Shown here piece by piece: positions 8,724 to 20,100 of a stretch of 64,000 bases of DNA. Source of the DNA: Georgenia muralis (GTDB lineage Bacteria > Actinomycetota > Actinomycetes > Actinomycetales > Actinomycetaceae); NCBI RefSeq assembly GCF_003814705.1, contig NZ_RKRA01000001.1, forward strand, positions 2,604,001 through 2,668,000, written 5' to 3'. Under the pieces are notes generated by a model. That model did no database searches, was not told where the DNA came from, and saw nothing but the letters and a program-made list of their open reading frames with translations. Within the stretch, counting starts at the first letter, position 1; every line of letters begins with the position of its first letter. Made by a program: the position numbers and the translations under genes.

Positions 8724-11087
8724 ATGACCAGCTCTGCCCGCGCGACGCGCAGGAGAGGCCTCGTCGGCCTCGCCGTCGCCATCCCCCTCACCCTTTCCGT
8801 CGGGGTCGGCGCCGTCGCCGCCCCTTCAGGAGACGCGCCCGACAACCAGGGCAAACCCCCGACCCACTCACAGGCCGGAGGTGTCGCGTGGGACACCGCA
8901 CCGGTCGAGGCGCGGGTCAAGCGGATCCTCCTCAAGGAGGGGGAGAAGTTCAAGGACCTCAACGGGAACAACAAGCTCGACCCGTACGAGGACTGGCGCG
9001 AGCACGTCGACGTGCGTGTCGCCGACCTCGTCGGGCAGATGACGCTCGAGGAGAAGGCCGGCCTCATGCTCATCGACACGCTCAACGCCGAGTGCATCGA
9101 CGGCGACGTCGCGAGCGTCTCCGCCACCGGCCTCGACTACATCGACAACCAGAACATGCACCGGCTCATCTTCCGCAACGTCGTCAGCGACGAGGCTGTC
9201 TGCGGGGCGCCCGGCGGCGGGTTCCAGGCCTCCACGCGCCTGACCCCTGCGGATGCCGCCACCTTCATGAACCGGGTGCAGGAGGTCTCGGAGGGAACCC
9301 GCCTGGGGATCCCGGTCCTGTACAAGTCCAACGCCCGCAACCACATCGACCCGCAGGCGCGAGCCGGCATCAACGAGTCCGCCGGCGCGTTCAGCGCCTT
9401 CCCGAAAGAGGCCGGCATCGCCGCCGCCGCCCTGGGCGAGCAGGCGCTGGCCACCGGTGAGGCCACCGACGGCGACATGAGCGTCGTCGACGACTTCGCC
9501 GGCGTCATGGCCGACGAGTGGGCCTCCATCGGTCTGCGAGGCATGTACGGCTACATGGCCGACCTGTCGACCGAGCCGCGCTGGTACCGCACCCACGAGA
9601 CGTTCACCGAGGACGCCGACCTCGGGGCCAACATCATGGGCGAGCTGGTCGAGACGCTCCAGGGGCCCGTCGGTGCCGACGGGAACTCCCTGAGCCCGGA
9701 GACCGCGGTCGCCCTGACCATGAAGCACTTCCCGGGTGGCGGCCCGCAGGAGCTCGGCCTGGACCCGCACTACGCGTTCGGCAAGACCCAGGTGTACCCC
9801 GGTGACGCCTTCGGCTACCACCTCAAGCCCTTCGAGGCGGCCATCGAGGCCGGCGTCTCGTCGATCATGCCGTACTACGGCGTGCCGATGGACGTCAGCT
9901 ACGAGGGCATCGACTACGACGAGGTCGGCATGGCGTTCTCCGACCAGATCGTCAACGGCCTCCTGCGCGAGCAGATGGGCTTCGCCGGCTACGTCAACTC
10001 CGACACCGGCATCATCAACGACCGGGCCTGGGGCTTCGAGGAGGCCACCATCCCCGAGCGGGTGGCTGCCGCGATCAACGGTGGTACCGACACCCTGTCG
10101 GGCTTCCACGACGTCGCGACCATCACCGATCTCGTCGCGGACGGTCTCGTCAGCGAGGAGCGCGTGACCCTCGCCGCCGAGCGGCTCCTGGCGCCGATGT
10201 TCGAGATGGGCCTCTTCGAGAACCCGTACGTCGACCCCGAGGTGGCCACGGCCACGGTCGGCAACGACGAGAACCGCGCGACCGCCCTCGACCTGCAGCG
10301 CCGGTCCGCCGTGCTCCTGCAGAACACCGAGGTCGACGGCGACACGCTCCTCCCGCTCGAGACGGGTTCGAGCCTCTACGTCCTCGGCAACGTCAGCGCC
10401 GCGACGGCCCAGGAGTACGGGTACGACGTCACCGACGGCAACACGGCCGACCCCGCGGACCGGCCGAGCGCCGAGGGCAGCGACGCCGCCGTCATCTCCG
10501 TCACCGTGAACAACACGGGCACCGGCGCCTACCGCAGCAACGACCCCGCCACGGGCCTGAACGAGGACGACCTCAGCCCGATCGTCTGGGACGGCGCCCT
10601 GGGGCTGGACGGGCAGAGCCCCTACGGTGCCGCGGACGCGTGCGTCGCCTACGGCGCCTCCTCATGCACGGACAACGGCCTGCGCTTCGGTGGCTCCTAC
10701 CCGTGGGAGTCGAGCATTCTCGACTTCACCGGCATGGCCGAGGCGCAGTCCTGGACGATCACGCCCTCGCTGGACACCATCCAGGCGGTCATGGACGAGG
10801 TCGGTGCCGAGAACGTCGTGCTGGACGTCTACTTCCGTCAGCCGTACGTGCTGGACGAGGCCTCCGGCCTGCGGGACGCCGGCGCCATCCTCGCGAACTT
10901 CGGGTCCACCGACCGTGCACTCCTGGACGTCCTGTCCGGCGAGTTCGCGCCGCAGGGTCGGCTGCCCTTCGCGCTGCCGGCCTCCCGGCTGGCCGTGGAG
11001 GAGCAGTACAGCGACCTGCCCGGGTACGAGGAGACGGCGGACGGGGCCCTGTTCCCGTACGGCTTCGGCCTCACGTACGACAGCTGA
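8724..11087 (+). CDS. Secreted glycoside hydrolase family 3 protein (beta-glucosidase/xylosidase type)
   Basis: The 787-aa product starts with a basic n-region and a hydrophobic stretch (GLVGLAVAIPLTLSVGVGAV) ending AVAAPSG, a signal peptide cleaved near residue 33. The GH3 TIM-barrel domain contains MTLEEKAGLM, MKHFPGGGP (KH transition-state motif) and GYVNSDTG, where Asp427 is the expected nucleophile. The C-terminal alpha/beta sandwich ends GRLPFALPASRLAVEEQ and LFPYGFGLTYDS, typical of GH3. An EF-hand-like loop lies at residues 78-89. The ATG at 8724 follows AAAGGAGACC; an in-frame TTG at 8721 is the alternative. The exact sugar substrate cannot be read from the sequence. A LacI-like operator upstream and a strong terminator downstream mark it as a separately regulated unit. 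Confidence 0.9.
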   Translation: MTSSARATRRRGLVGLAVAIPLTLSVGVGAVAAPSGDAPDNQGKPPTHSQAGGVAWDTAPVEARVKRILLKEGEKFKDLNGNNKLDPYEDWREHVDVRVADLVGQMTLEEKAGLMLIDTLNAECIDGDVASVSATGLDYIDNQNMHRLIFRNVVSDEAVCGAPGGGFQASTRLTPADAATFMNRVQEVSEGTRLGIPVLYKSNARNHIDPQARAGINESAGAFSAFPKEAGIAAAALGEQALATGEATDGDMSVVDDFAGVMADEWASIGLRGMYGYMADLSTEPRWYRTHETFTEDADLGANIMGELVETLQGPVGADGNSLSPETAVALTMKHFPGGGPQELGLDPHYAFGKTQVYPGDAFGYHLKPFEAAIEAGVSSIMPYYGVPMDVSYEGIDYDEVGMAFSDQIVNGLLREQMGFAGYVNSDTGIINDRAWGFEEATIPERVAAAINGGTDTLSGFHDVATITDLVADGLVSEERVTLAAERLLAPMFEMGLFENPYVDPEVATATVGNDENRATALDLQRRSAVLLQNTEVDGDTLLPLETGSSLYVLGNVSAATAQEYGYDVTDGNTADPADRPSAEGSDAAVISVTVNNTGTGAYRSNDPATGLNEDDLSPIVWDGALGLDGQSPYGAADACVAYGASSCTDNGLRFGGSYPWESSILDFTGMAEAQSWTITPSLDTIQAVMDEVGAENVVLDVYFRQPYVLDEASGLRDAGAILANFGSTDRALLDVLSGEFAPQGRLPFALPASRLAVEEQYSDLPGYEETADGALFPYGFGLTYDS

Positions 11088-11948
<861 letters not shown>

Positions 11949-11957
11949 CCACGTCGC

Positions 11958-11989
11958 CCCCCGCCGCCTGCGGTCGCGGGCGGCGGGGG
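11958..11989 (+). terminator. Hairpin after dapB
   Basis: An 11-bp G+C stem (11958-11968 with 11979-11989) with a 10-nt loop directly downstream of dapB and just before the next promoter. Confidence 0.7.
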
Positions 11990-11996
11990 AGCGAAC

Positions 11997-12002
11997 TACC
12001 GT
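11997..12002 (+). promoter_or_regulatory. -10 element TACCGT for the BCCT transporter
   Basis: TACCGT would start transcription near 12009, giving a leader of about 30 nt with GCGAGG before the GTG at 12038. Confidence 0.5.
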
Positions 12003-12037
12003 GTGGTGGTCCCGCCCAGACCCCGCGAGGTATCCCT

Positions 12038-13744
12038 GTGAACGCCGCGACCCGTCTCCACGACCGCCTCGGGCTCCGGACGAGCCCCCGGATCTTCTTC
12101 GGCGCGGCGGCGGTGGTCCTCACCTTCGTCGTCGCGACCATCGCCTTCACGGACCAGGTCGACGCCGCCTTCGCGGCGGCGTCCGGGTGGCTCCTGGCCA
12201 ACCTCGGCTGGTTCTACATCCTCGGCGTGACCACGTTCCTCGTGTTCCTGCTCTACATGGCCGCCAGCCGGTACGGGCGCGTGAAGCTGGGCCCGGAGAA
12301 CGAGACGCCCGACCACTCCGGACCCACGTGGTTCGGCATGCTCTTCGCCGCCGGCATCGGCACCATCCTCATGTTCTGGGCGGTGGCCGAGCCCATGAAC
12401 CACTTCGCGAACCCGCCGCGTCAGGACGTCGAACCCGGCTCGGCGGCGGCGTTCGTCGAGGCGATGAACTTCACCCTCTACCACTTCGGGCTGCACACCT
12501 GGGTGATCTTCGCCCTGCCCGGACTGGCGTTCGCGTACTTCATGTACAAGCGGAACCTCCCGCCGCGGGTGAGCTCGATCTTCCACCCGATCCTGGGGGA
12601 GCGGATCCACGGGCCGGTCGGCCGGGCGATCGACGTCGTCGCCATCGTCGGCACGATGTTCGGCGTGGCCGTCTCGGTCGGCCTGGGCACCATGCAGATC
12701 AACTCCGGCCTGGCGACCCTCGTCGGGCTCGACGAGTCCCGGCTCGTGCAGATCCTCATCATCGTCGCGGTGACGTCGATCGCGATCGTCTCGGTGGCGC
12801 TGGGCCTGGACAAGGGCATCAAGCGGCTGTCCAACCTCAACATCGTCGTGGCCGTCGGGCTGCTGTTCTTCGTCCTCGTCACCGGCCCCACGCTCCTGCT
12901 CCTCAAGGGGACGCTGGAGTCCTTCGGCAGCTACCTCGGCGCGCTGCCCGAGCTCTCGCTGTGGAACGACACGATCAACGACAGCGGCTGGCAGAGCGGC
13001 TGGACCGTCTTCTACTGGGCGTGGACCATCTCCTGGTCGCCGTTCGTGGGCATCTTCGTCGCGCGGATCTCCCGCGGCCGCACGATCCGGGAGTTCGTCG
13101 GAGGCGTGCTCGCCGCTCCCGTGCTGTTCTCGGTCGCCTGGTTCGGCATCTTCGGCTGGGCCTCCTTCGACATCGAGCGCAACGCCCCCGGCACCCTGGT
13201 CGGGCCGGTGGTCGAGGACGGCGACGTCGCCACGGCGATGTTCGTCTTCCTCGAGCAGTTCCCCTTCGCGACGGTCCTCTCCGTCGTCGCGATCCTCCTC
13301 GTCGTCGTCTTCTTCACGACGTCGGTCGACTCGGCCGCCCTGGTCATGGACACCATCGCCAACGGGCACGAGGACCCGGCGCCGACGCGTCAGCGGGTCT
13401 TCTGGGCGCTCGCCGTCGGCGCGGTCGCCGCCACCCTGCTCGGCGCCACGGGCGCGGGGGGCCTCACGGCCCTGCAGCAGGTCATCATCGTCGTCGGGCT
13501 GCCGTTCTTCGTCATGGGCTACCTCATGATCTACACGCTGCTGGCGGCGTTGCGCGAGGACGCCGGCGAGGCGCCGCTGCTGCGGACCAAGCGGTGGCGA
13601 CGGGTGCTCCCGCCGGAGGAGGCCGCCCGACGGGCCGAGGAGGGCGCCGCCCTGCGCCGTCCGGACACCGGGACCTCCCTGGCCGCGCCCGTCCACCCGG
13701 CCACCGGCGAGGCGGACCCGCTCCACCAGTCACCGTCGCGCTGA
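12038..13744 (+). CDS. BCCT-family betaine/choline/carnitine transporter
   Basis: BCCT proteins are secondary transporters for quaternary ammonium compounds such as glycine betaine, often osmoregulated. The 568-aa product has about twelve hydrophobic segments and the family's signature in TVFYWAWTISWSPFVGIFVA followed by ARISRGRTIREF. An MFWAVAEPMNH segment lies in the N-terminal third and LHTWVIFALPGLAFAYF in the next helix region. The C-terminal 75 residues are hydrophilic, possibly a regulatory tail as in BetP. GTG start with a modest ribosome site. Solute specificity (betaine versus choline) is not decided by what I can see. Confidence 0.92.
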   Translation: MNAATRLHDRLGLRTSPRIFFGAAAVVLTFVVATIAFTDQVDAAFAAASGWLLANLGWFYILGVTTFLVFLLYMAASRYGRVKLGPENETPDHSGPTWFGMLFAAGIGTILMFWAVAEPMNHFANPPRQDVEPGSAAAFVEAMNFTLYHFGLHTWVIFALPGLAFAYFMYKRNLPPRVSSIFHPILGERIHGPVGRAIDVVAIVGTMFGVAVSVGLGTMQINSGLATLVGLDESRLVQILIIVAVTSIAIVSVALGLDKGIKRLSNLNIVVAVGLLFFVLVTGPTLLLLKGTLESFGSYLGALPELSLWNDTINDSGWQSGWTVFYWAWTISWSPFVGIFVARISRGRTIREFVGGVLAAPVLFSVAWFGIFGWASFDIERNAPGTLVGPVVEDGDVATAMFVFLEQFPFATVLSVVAILLVVVFFTTSVDSAALVMDTIANGHEDPAPTRQRVFWALAVGAVAATLLGATGAGGLTALQQVIIVVGLPFFVMGYLMIYTLLAALREDAGEAPLLRTKRWRRVLPPEEAARRAEEGAALRRPDTGTSLAAPVHPATGEADPLHQSPSR

Positions 13745-13751
13745 GGGAGCG

Positions 13752-14498
13752 TCACAGGTCGGCGTACCAGCAGGTCTCGACGAGCTCGGCGGCGCCGACC
13801 TGCAGGCGGCGGCGCAGGCCCGCCGGGGCGAACCCGGCCTCGGCGAGGAACCGCGCCCGCGACTCGTCACCCTCGACCGCCCACACCTGCACCCGCGCCG
13901 TCCCCTGGTCGCGCAGGAGGTCGGCGCAGGCGGCGAGGAGACGCGAGCCGTGACCGCGACGGGCGTGGGCGGCCGGGACCTCGAGCGCGAGGATCTCCGC
14001 GACCGCCCCGGTCGGGGCGTCGGTGTCGGTCGGGGCGTCGGTGTCGGCCGGGGCGTCGGTGCCGGCCGGGGCGTCGGTGCCGGCCGTTGCGTCGTCGGCG
14101 ACGGCCTCGGCGTCCCGCGCGGGCGTGACCTCGACCGGGTCGGTCGCGGGCGCGAACGCGGCGAAGCCCACCACCTGCCCGCCGGCCAGGGCGGTGAGCA
14201 CGCGGTGCGCGCGGGTGGGCGGTGAGACGATCGCCGCCGACCACGCCGCGGCGAGGGCCTCCGGGTCGACCGCCCCGGCGACGTCGGCGGGCAGGTCGGC
14301 CCCGGTCCCGGCGGCCAGGGTGGCGCGCAGGGTCCTGGCGTGGACGTCACCGAGGGCCGCGGCGTCCTCGGGGAGCGCCGGGCGCACCGAGACGTCGGAG
14401 GTGGGACGCAGGGGGTCGTCGTGGCCGTGCCCCGCGTGCGGGTCGCTCAGGCCCGCGAGGACGTCGTCGTGCGGGCCTGGGACGCCGGGGGTGCTCAC
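13752..14498 (-). CDS. GNAT-family N-acetyltransferase with internal repeat insert
   Basis: The 248-aa product has the GNAT core: VRPALPEDAAALGDVHARTL near the N-terminus, VVGFAAFAP in the middle and EILALEVPAAHARRGHGSRL (acetyl-CoA-binding R/Q-x-x-G-x-G/A type) followed by VQVWAVEGDESRARFLAEAGF. Between the central beta strands lies a low-complexity insertion of four hexapeptides of the form x-x-T-D-A-P encoded by an 18-bp tandem repeat. The substrate is unknown. It is convergent with the transporter and divergent from dapA; a TAACCT -10 lies 6 nt before its GTG. Confidence 0.85.
   Translation of the reverse strand: MSTPGVPGPHDDVLAGLSDPHAGHGHDDPLRPTSDVSVRPALPEDAAALGDVHARTLRATLAAGTGADLPADVAGAVDPEALAAAWSAAIVSPPTRAHRVLTALAGGQVVGFAAFAPATDPVEVTPARDAEAVADDATAGTDAPAGTDAPADTDAPTDTDAPTGAVAEILALEVPAAHARRGHGSRLLAACADLLRDQGTARVQVWAVEGDESRARFLAEAGFAPAGLRRRLQVGAAELVETCWYADL
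14011..14082. repeat. Four 18-bp tandem repeats inside the GNAT gene
   Basis: Units at 14011-14028 and 14029-14046 are identical, as are 14047-14064 and 14065-14082; the two pairs differ by two bases. The repeat is in frame, so copy number may vary without breaking the protein. Confidence 0.9.
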
Positions 14499-14504
14499 CC
14501 GCCC

Positions 14505-14510
14505 AGGTTA
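14505..14510 (-). promoter_or_regulatory. -10 element (TAACCT) for the GNAT gene
   Basis: Minus-strand TAACCT with 6 nt to the GTG at 14498, predicting leaderless transcription. Confidence 0.5.
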
Positions 14511-14605
14511 CGCGGACCGGCCCACGCCCCGGTGGCCGGGCCGCGCGGGGCGGCCGGGCCACGCCACGATGTGGGCCCCCGGGCGCCGCGGTCGGACGCG
14601 GACGC

Positions 14606-14611
14606 TACCGT
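14606..14611 (+). promoter_or_regulatory. -10 element TACCGT for dapA
   Basis: TACCGT is 8 nt before the dapA ATG; no ribosome site is present. Confidence 0.6.
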
Positions 14612-14619
14612 TCGGTCTC

Positions 14620-15537
14620 ATGGCTGACACGAACGACCCCCGCCTGCCCTCGCGGACCTTCGGGTCGGTGGCGACGGCGATGGTCACCCCCTTCCACGAC
14701 GACGGCTCGATCGACGTCGACGCCGGTGTGGCCGTGGCGGTCAAGCTCGTCGACGACGGCTGCGACGCCCTCGTCCTGCACGGCACCACGGGGGAGTCCC
14801 CCACGACGCACCAGCCCGAGAAGGACGAGCTCGTCCGCGCCGTCGTCGACGCGGTGGGCGACCGGGCGATGGTCATCGGCGGGGCCGGCTCGAACGACAC
14901 CGCGCACGCCGTGCGGATCGCGCAGGGGGCGCAGCGCTCCGGGGCGCACGGGCTCCTCGTCCTCGCCCCGTACTACAACAGGCCCTCGCAGGAGGGGGTC
15001 TACCAGCACATCAAGGCGGTCGCCGACGCCGTCGACCTGCCGGTGATCCTCTACGACATCCCGGGCCGGACCGGCGTCGCCATCGGCGACGAGACCCTCG
15101 ACCGGCTGGCCGAGCACCCCCGGGTCAAGGGCGTCAAGGACGCCACCGGTGACGTGCCCCAGGGGTTCGAGCGGATGGCCCGCACGGGCCTGGAGTTCTA
15201 CTCCGGCGACGACTCCCTCAACTTCGACTGGCTCGCGCACGGCGCCTCCGGGGTCATCTCCGTCGTCGGCCACGTCGCCGCCGGGTCGTACGCGGAGATG
15301 GTGCGCGCGGTCGACGCCGGCGACCTGCCCGTGGCCCGGGACGTCGCCGCCCGCCTGCGGCCGCTCGTCGCCGCGCTCATGGGCGGCGGCCAGGGTGCCG
15401 TCATGTCCAAGCACGCCCTGCAGCTGCTCGGGGTCATCCCCACGGCCACGGTGCGCCTGCCGCTCGTGCAGGCCTCCGCCGCCGAGGTCGACGCCCTCGC
15501 CGCGGTGCTGCGCAGCGAGGGCGTCCTCACCGCCTGA
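14620..15537 (+). CDS. dapA: 4-hydroxy-tetrahydrodipicolinate synthase
   Basis: DapA condenses pyruvate with aspartate semialdehyde, the first committed step to diaminopimelate and lysine. The 305-aa product has GTTGES (residues 65-70 region), YYNRPSQEG, LYDIPGRTG with the catalytic Tyr145, and VKGVKDATGD in which Lys173 is the Schiff-base lysine. The ATG at 14620 is set by the leaderless promoter and by the start MADTNDP before the conserved FGSVATAMVTPF. RNase J follows 109 nt later, a pairing common in Actinobacteria. Confidence 0.96.
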   Translation: MADTNDPRLPSRTFGSVATAMVTPFHDDGSIDVDAGVAVAVKLVDDGCDALVLHGTTGESPTTHQPEKDELVRAVVDAVGDRAMVIGGAGSNDTAHAVRIAQGAQRSGAHGLLVLAPYYNRPSQEGVYQHIKAVADAVDLPVILYDIPGRTGVAIGDETLDRLAEHPRVKGVKDATGDVPQGFERMARTGLEFYSGDDSLNFDWLAHGASGVISVVGHVAAGSYAEMVRAVDAGDLPVARDVAARLRPLVAALMGGGQGAVMSKHALQLLGVIPTATVRLPLVQASAAEVDALAAVLRSEGVLTA

Positions 15538-15646
15538 GACCCCCGTCCGGCCGCGAGGCGGTCAGCCCGGCGGGCACGGCGGCCGGTCGAGGTCTCGCCC
15601 GTGCTCCGGGGAGCCGCCGCCGGGCCATCGCTGGCAAGATGTCCGC

Positions 15647-17332
15647 GTGAGTCATCCGCACCCAGAGCTGTCCCTGCCCGGTCCGATCCCCGCCGGGGGC
15701 CTGCGCATCGTCCCGCTCGGGGGCCTGGGCGAGGTCGGCCGGAACATGACCGTCTTCGAGCACGCGGGCAGGCTGCTCGTCGTCGACTGCGGGGTCCTGT
15801 TCCCCGAGGACCACCAGCCCGGCGTGGACCTCATCCTCCCCGACTTCGACTACATCGCCGACCGGCTCGACGACATCGAGGCCGTCGTGCTCACCCACGG
15901 GCACGAGGACCACATCGGCGCGGTGCCCTACCTCCTGCGCCTGCGCGACGACATCCCGCTCATCGGCTCCCAGCTGACCCTGGCGTTCATCGAGGCCAAG
16001 CTCAAGGAGCACCGGATCCCGCCGGTGACCCTGGTCGTCAAGGAGGGGCAGGTCGAGCAGGTCGGCCCTTTCACCCTCGAGTTCGTCGCCGTGAACCACT
16101 CCATCCCGGACGCGCTCGCGGTGATGATCCGCACGGCCGCCGGCAACGTCCTGCACACCGGCGACTTCAAGATGGACCAGCTCCCGCTGGACGACCGCAT
16201 CACCGACCTGCGTGCCTTCGCCCGCCTCGGCGAGGAGGGCGTGGACCTGTTCATGGTCGACTCGACCAACGCCGAGGTGCCCGGGTTCACGGCCCACGAG
16301 CGCGACATCGGCCCGGTCCTGGACAACGTCTTCCACCAGGCCGAGGGGCAGATCGTCGTGGCGAGCTTCGCCTCCCACGTCCACCGGGTCCAGCAGGTGC
16401 TCGACGCCGCCGCCCTCCACGACCGCAAGGTGGCCCTGGTGGGCCGGTCGATGGTGCGCAACATGACGATCGCGGCGGACCTGGGCTACCTCAAGGTGCC
16501 GCCGAACACCCTCATCGACGTCAAGCGCATCGACGACCACGCCCCGTCCCGGACCGTCCTCATGGCCACCGGGTCCCAGGGCGAACCCATGGCCGCGCTG
16601 AGCCGGATCGCCAACCGCGACCACCGGGTCTCGGTGGGCCCGGGCGACACGGTGATCTTCGCCAGCTCGCTCATCCCCGGCAACGAGAACTCGGTCTTCC
16701 GCGTCATCAACGGCCTCATGCGGCTCGGTGCCAAGGTCGTCCACCAGGGCAACGCCAAGGTGCACGTCTCCGGCCACGCCAGCGCCGGGGAGCTGCTGTA
16801 CTGCTACAACATCGTCCGGCCCAGGAACGTCATGCCGGTGCACGGCGAGATCCGCCACCTCGTGGCCAACGGCGCGATCGCGGTCCAGACCGGGGTGCCC
16901 GCCGAGCGGGTCGTGCTCGCCGAGGACGGCGTCGTCGTCGACCTCCTCGACGGCCGGGCCCGCATCGCCGGTGCCGTCCCGTGCGGGTACGTCTACGTCG
17001 ACGGCTCGAGCGTGGGGGAGATCACCGACGCCGAGCTCAAGGACCGGCGGATCCTCGGCGAGGAGGGCTTCATCTCGATCTTCGCCGTGGTCGACACCGC
17101 CACCGGGAAGGTGCTCACCGGCCCGCACATCCAGGCCCGCGGCATGGCGGAGGACGACTCCGTCTTCGACGCGATCCTGCCCGACGTGCGCGAGGCGCTC
17201 GCCGAGGTCGTCGGCCGCGGCAACGCCGACACCCACCAGATGCAGCAGACGATGCGCCGCGTCGTGGGTCGCTGGACCGCCAAGCGCCTGCGCCGCAGCC
17301 CGATGATCATCCCCACCGTCATCGAGGCCTGA
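15647..17332 (+). CDS. rnj: Ribonuclease J
   Basis: RNase J is a metallo-beta-lactamase/beta-CASP nuclease with 5'-3' exonuclease and endonuclease activity in mRNA decay and rRNA maturation. The 561-aa product has the zinc-binding HGHEDH (His84, His86, Asp88, His89) in [32 protein letters not shown] and the beta-[13 protein letters not shown]. The C-terminal half includes PVHGEIRHL. The GTG at 15647 is preceded by CAAGAT at -12 to -7, so it is probably leaderless. It follows dapA, as in other Actinobacteria. Confidence 0.95.
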   Translation: MSHPHPELSLPGPIPAGGLRIVPLGGLGEVGRNMTVFEHAGRLLVVDCGVLFPEDHQPGVDLILPDFDYIADRLDDIEAVVLTHGHEDHIGAVPYLLRLRDDIPLIGSQLTLAFIEAKLKEHRIPPVTLVVKEGQVEQVGPFTLEFVAVNHSIPDALAVMIRTAAGNVLHTGDFKMDQLPLDDRITDLRAFARLGEEGVDLFMVDSTNAEVPGFTAHERDIGPVLDNVFHQAEGQIVVASFASHVHRVQQVLDAAALHDRKVALVGRSMVRNMTIAADLGYLKVPPNTLIDVKRIDDHAPSRTVLMATGSQGEPMAALSRIANRDHRVSVGPGDTVIFASSLIPGNENSVFRVINGLMRLGAKVVHQGNAKVHVSGHASAGELLYCYNIVRPRNVMPVHGEIRHLVANGAIAVQTGVPAERVVLAEDGVVVDLLDGRARIAGAVPCGYVYVDGSSVGEITDAELKDRRILGEEGFISIFAVVDTATGKVLTGPHIQARGMAEDDSVFDAILPDVREALAEVVGRGNADTHQMQQTMRRVVGRWTAKRLRRSPMIIPTVIEA

Positions 17333-17423
17333 CCGACAGGCCCGCCTGCGCCCCGCCGCGGCCGGTGGCCCACCTCCGGGCGGCGCCCGGCGCGGCGGGC
17401 GCGCCGCCGGAGCGCGGCCGGGC

Positions 17424-17429
17424 TACCGT
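17424..17429 (+). promoter_or_regulatory. -10 element TACCGT for ftsK
   Basis: TACCGT lies 9 nt before the ATG at 17439 without a ribosome site. Confidence 0.5.
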
Positions 17430-17438
17430 GGGACCACC

Positions 17439-20090
17439 ATGGCTACCCGTACGACTTCCCCCGGACGGTCGGCCTCGGCGGCACGCGGCTCCTCCGCACG
17501 CGGTTCACGCGGCGGCAGGAGCGGGCGGGGCGGCGGGTCGGCGGCTGCGCAGCGCCCCAGGAGACCCCCGTTCCCGCTACGACTTGTCCGCGGCATCTGG
17601 ATGACGGGAGCACACCTGGTGGGAGGAACCGCGCGCAGCGTCGGGTCCGGGGCGAAGGGCCTCGACCCGGTGCACCGGCGCGACGGCCTGGCCTTCCTCC
17701 TCCTCGCCGTGGCGATCGTGGTCGCGCTGCGGGAGTGGTTCGCGCTGTCCGGCACCGCCGGTGACGTCATCCACCACGTCGCGGCCGGGGTGGTGGGCCT
17801 GCTCGGGGTGTTCCTGCCGGTCGTGCTCGTCGCGATGGCGGTGCGGCTCATGCGCCACCCCGAGCGCACGCAGGCCAACGCGCGCGTGTCGATCGGGATC
17901 GCGGGCGTCACCGGCGCCGCCACGGGCCTCATCCACATCGCCTCCGGGCTGCCCTCGCCCTCCGACGACTTCGCCGCGGTGGAGTCCGCCGGCGGGCTCC
18001 TCGGCTGGCTCCTCGGCACCCCGCTGACGGTGCTGCTCTCACCCTGGGGGGCCGTGCCGCTGCTCGTGCTCCTCGCCGTCTTCGGCCTCCTCGTGCTCAG
18101 CGCCACCCCCGTCTCCGCGGTGCCGGGCCGGCTGCGCTCGGCGAGGGGCTGGCTCCTGGGCCGGCCGCGCGACGTCGCCGTCGACGACGCGCCCACGGCC
18201 GAGCTCGTCGCGGCCGACGGCACGCACCGCCCGCCCGCCCCGCGGCGCCGCCGCGGCAAGCCCCGGGCGGAGGAGGCACCCGAGGTCGTCCCCGGCGCCT
18301 ACCAGGCCGACGAGGCCTTCGCCCGGCCCGACGAGCGTGCGCCCGCCGACGAGCCGCGCGGGGCCGACACCGCCCCGGCCGAGCCGGAGCCCGCGGAGCT
18401 CACCGCACCCCCGACGCAGCCGCTGCCGTCCCGGGCCGAGCAGCTCGAGCTCGCCCCCGACGTGATCTACACCCTGCCCGCCGACGACGTCCTCATCAAG
18501 GGCGCGCCGCACAAGGTGCGCTCGGCGGTCAACGACCGGGTGGTGGAGTCCCTCACCCAGGTCCTCACCGAGTTCTCGGTCGACGCCACGGTCACCGGCT
18601 TCTCCCGGGGTCCGACGGTCACCCGCTACGAGCTCGAGCTCGGCCCGGGCGTCAAGGTCGAGCGGATCACGGCGCTGAGCCGCAACATCGCCTACGCCGT
18701 GGCCAGCGCCGACGTGCGCATCCTCTCGCCGATCCCCGGCAAGTCCGCGATCGGCGTCGAGATCCCCAACGCCGACCGCGAGACGGTCGCGCTGGGCGAC
18801 GTCCTGCGCTCGTCGGTGGCGCGGCGCAGCGAGCACCCCCTGGTCGTGGGGGTGGGCAAGGACGTCGAGGGCGGCTACGTCGTGGCCAACCTGGCCAAGA
18901 TGCCGCACCTGCTCGTCGCGGGCGCCACGGGCGCCGGCAAGTCGAGCTTCGTCAACTCCATGATCACCTCGATCATGATGCGCTCCACCCCCGAGGAGGT
19001 GCGCATGATCCTCGTGGACCCCAAGCGGGTGGAGCTGACGATCTACGAGGGCATCCCGCACCTCATCACCCCGATCATCACCAGCCCCAAGAAGGCCGCG
19101 GAGGCGCTGGAGTGGGTGGTCCGGGAGATGGACGCCCGCTACGACGACTTGTCCGCGTTCGGCTACAAGCACATCGACGACTTCAACACCGGGGTGCGCT
19201 CGGGCAAGGTCAAGCCGCTGCCGGGCAGCGAGCGCAAGATCGCGCCGTACCCCTACCTGCTGGTCATCGTCGACGAGCTCGCGGACCTCATGATGGTGGC
19301 CCCGCGCGACGTCGAGGCCTCCATCCAGCGCATCACCCAGCTCGCCCGCGCCGCGGGCATCCACCTCGTCCTCGCCACCCAGCGTCCCTCGGTCGACGTC
19401 GTCACCGGCCTCATCAAGGCCAACGTCCCGTCCCGGCTCGCCTTCGCCACCTCCTCCCTGGCCGACTCCCGGGTCGTCCTCGACCAGCCGGGCGCGGAGA
19501 AGCTCATCGGACAGGGTGACGCGCTGTTCCTGCCCATGGGCTCCTCCAAGCCCATGCGCGTGCAGGGTGCGTGGGTCACCGAGTCCGAGATCCACGCCGT
19601 CGTGGACCACGTCAAGACCCAGCTGCGGCCCACCTACCGCGAGGACGTCATCGCGCCGGTGGTCAAGAAGCAGGTCGACGAGGACATCGGCGACGACCTC
19701 GACCTGCTCCTGCAAGCGGCCGAGCTGGTGGTGACGACGCAGTTCGGTTCCACCTCCATGCTCCAGCGCAAGCTGCGCGTGGGCTTCGCCAAGGCGGGCC
19801 GGCTCATGGACCTGCTCGAGTCCCGCGAGGTCGTGGGCCCGTCGGAGGGCTCGAAGGCCCGCGAGGTCCTCGTCCAGCCCGACGACCTGCCCGCCACGCT
19901 GGCTCTCCTGCGCGGCGAGGAACCCCCGCCCGAGGACGACGACGGGCCGGCCGCGGAGGTCGGGCCGGCCCACGACGGGGCAGACCGCTACGCCGACGGG
20001 GTCGCCGGACACGGTCCTGCCGCCGTGGCCGAGGACTTCTACGACGACGTCGACGGCGGCGAGGACGCCTGGGAGCTGACCGGGCGGTAG
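17439..20090 (+). CDS. ftsK: DNA translocase FtsK/SpoIIIE
   Basis: FtsK pumps chromosomal DNA through the division septum. The 883-aa product starts with a basic low-complexity segment, followed by about four membrane helices (for example [17 protein letters not shown]), an acidic Pro/Ala linker (about 250-335), then the motor. Walker A is [11 protein letters not shown] with Lys501 and Walker B is [13 protein letters not shown]. The C-terminal gamma winged helix that reads KOPS-type sequences is visible ([20 protein letters not shown]). It is convergent with the CapA-like gene. Confidence 0.95.
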   Translation: MATRTTSPGRSASAARGSSARGSRGGRSGRGGGSAAAQRPRRPPFPLRLVRGIWMTGAHLVGGTARSVGSGAKGLDPVHRRDGLAFLLLAVAIVVALREWFALSGTAGDVIHHVAAGVVGLLGVFLPVVLVAMAVRLMRHPERTQANARVSIGIAGVTGAATGLIHIASGLPSPSDDFAAVESAGGLLGWLLGTPLTVLLSPWGAVPLLVLLAVFGLLVLSATPVSAVPGRLRSARGWLLGRPRDVAVDDAPTAELVAADGTHRPPAPRRRRGKPRAEEAPEVVPGAYQADEAFARPDERAPADEPRGADTAPAEPEPAELTAPPTQPLPSRAEQLELAPDVIYTLPADDVLIKGAPHKVRSAVNDRVVESLTQVLTEFSVDATVTGFSRGPTVTRYELELGPGVKVERITALSRNIAYAVASADVRILSPIPGKSAIGVEIPNADRETVALGDVLRSSVARRSEHPLVVGVGKDVEGGYVVANLAKMPHLLVAGATGAGKSSFVNSMITSIMMRSTPEEVRMILVDPKRVELTIYEGIPHLITPIITSPKKAAEALEWVVREMDARYDDLSAFGYKHIDDFNTGVRSGKVKPLPGSERKIAPYPYLLVIVDELADLMMVAPRDVEASIQRITQLARAAGIHLVLATQRPSVDVVTGLIKANVPSRLAFATSSLADSRVVLDQPGAEKLIGQGDALFLPMGSSKPMRVQGAWVTESEIHAVVDHVKTQLRPTYREDVIAPVVKKQVDEDIGDDLDLLLQAAELVVTTQFGSTSMLQRKLRVGFAKAGRLMDLLESREVVGPSEGSKAREVLVQPDDLPATLALLRGEEPPPEDDDGPAAEVGPAHDGADRYADGVAGHGPAAVAEDFYDDVDGGEDAWELTGR

Positions 20091-20100
20091 TCGGCGGCCG

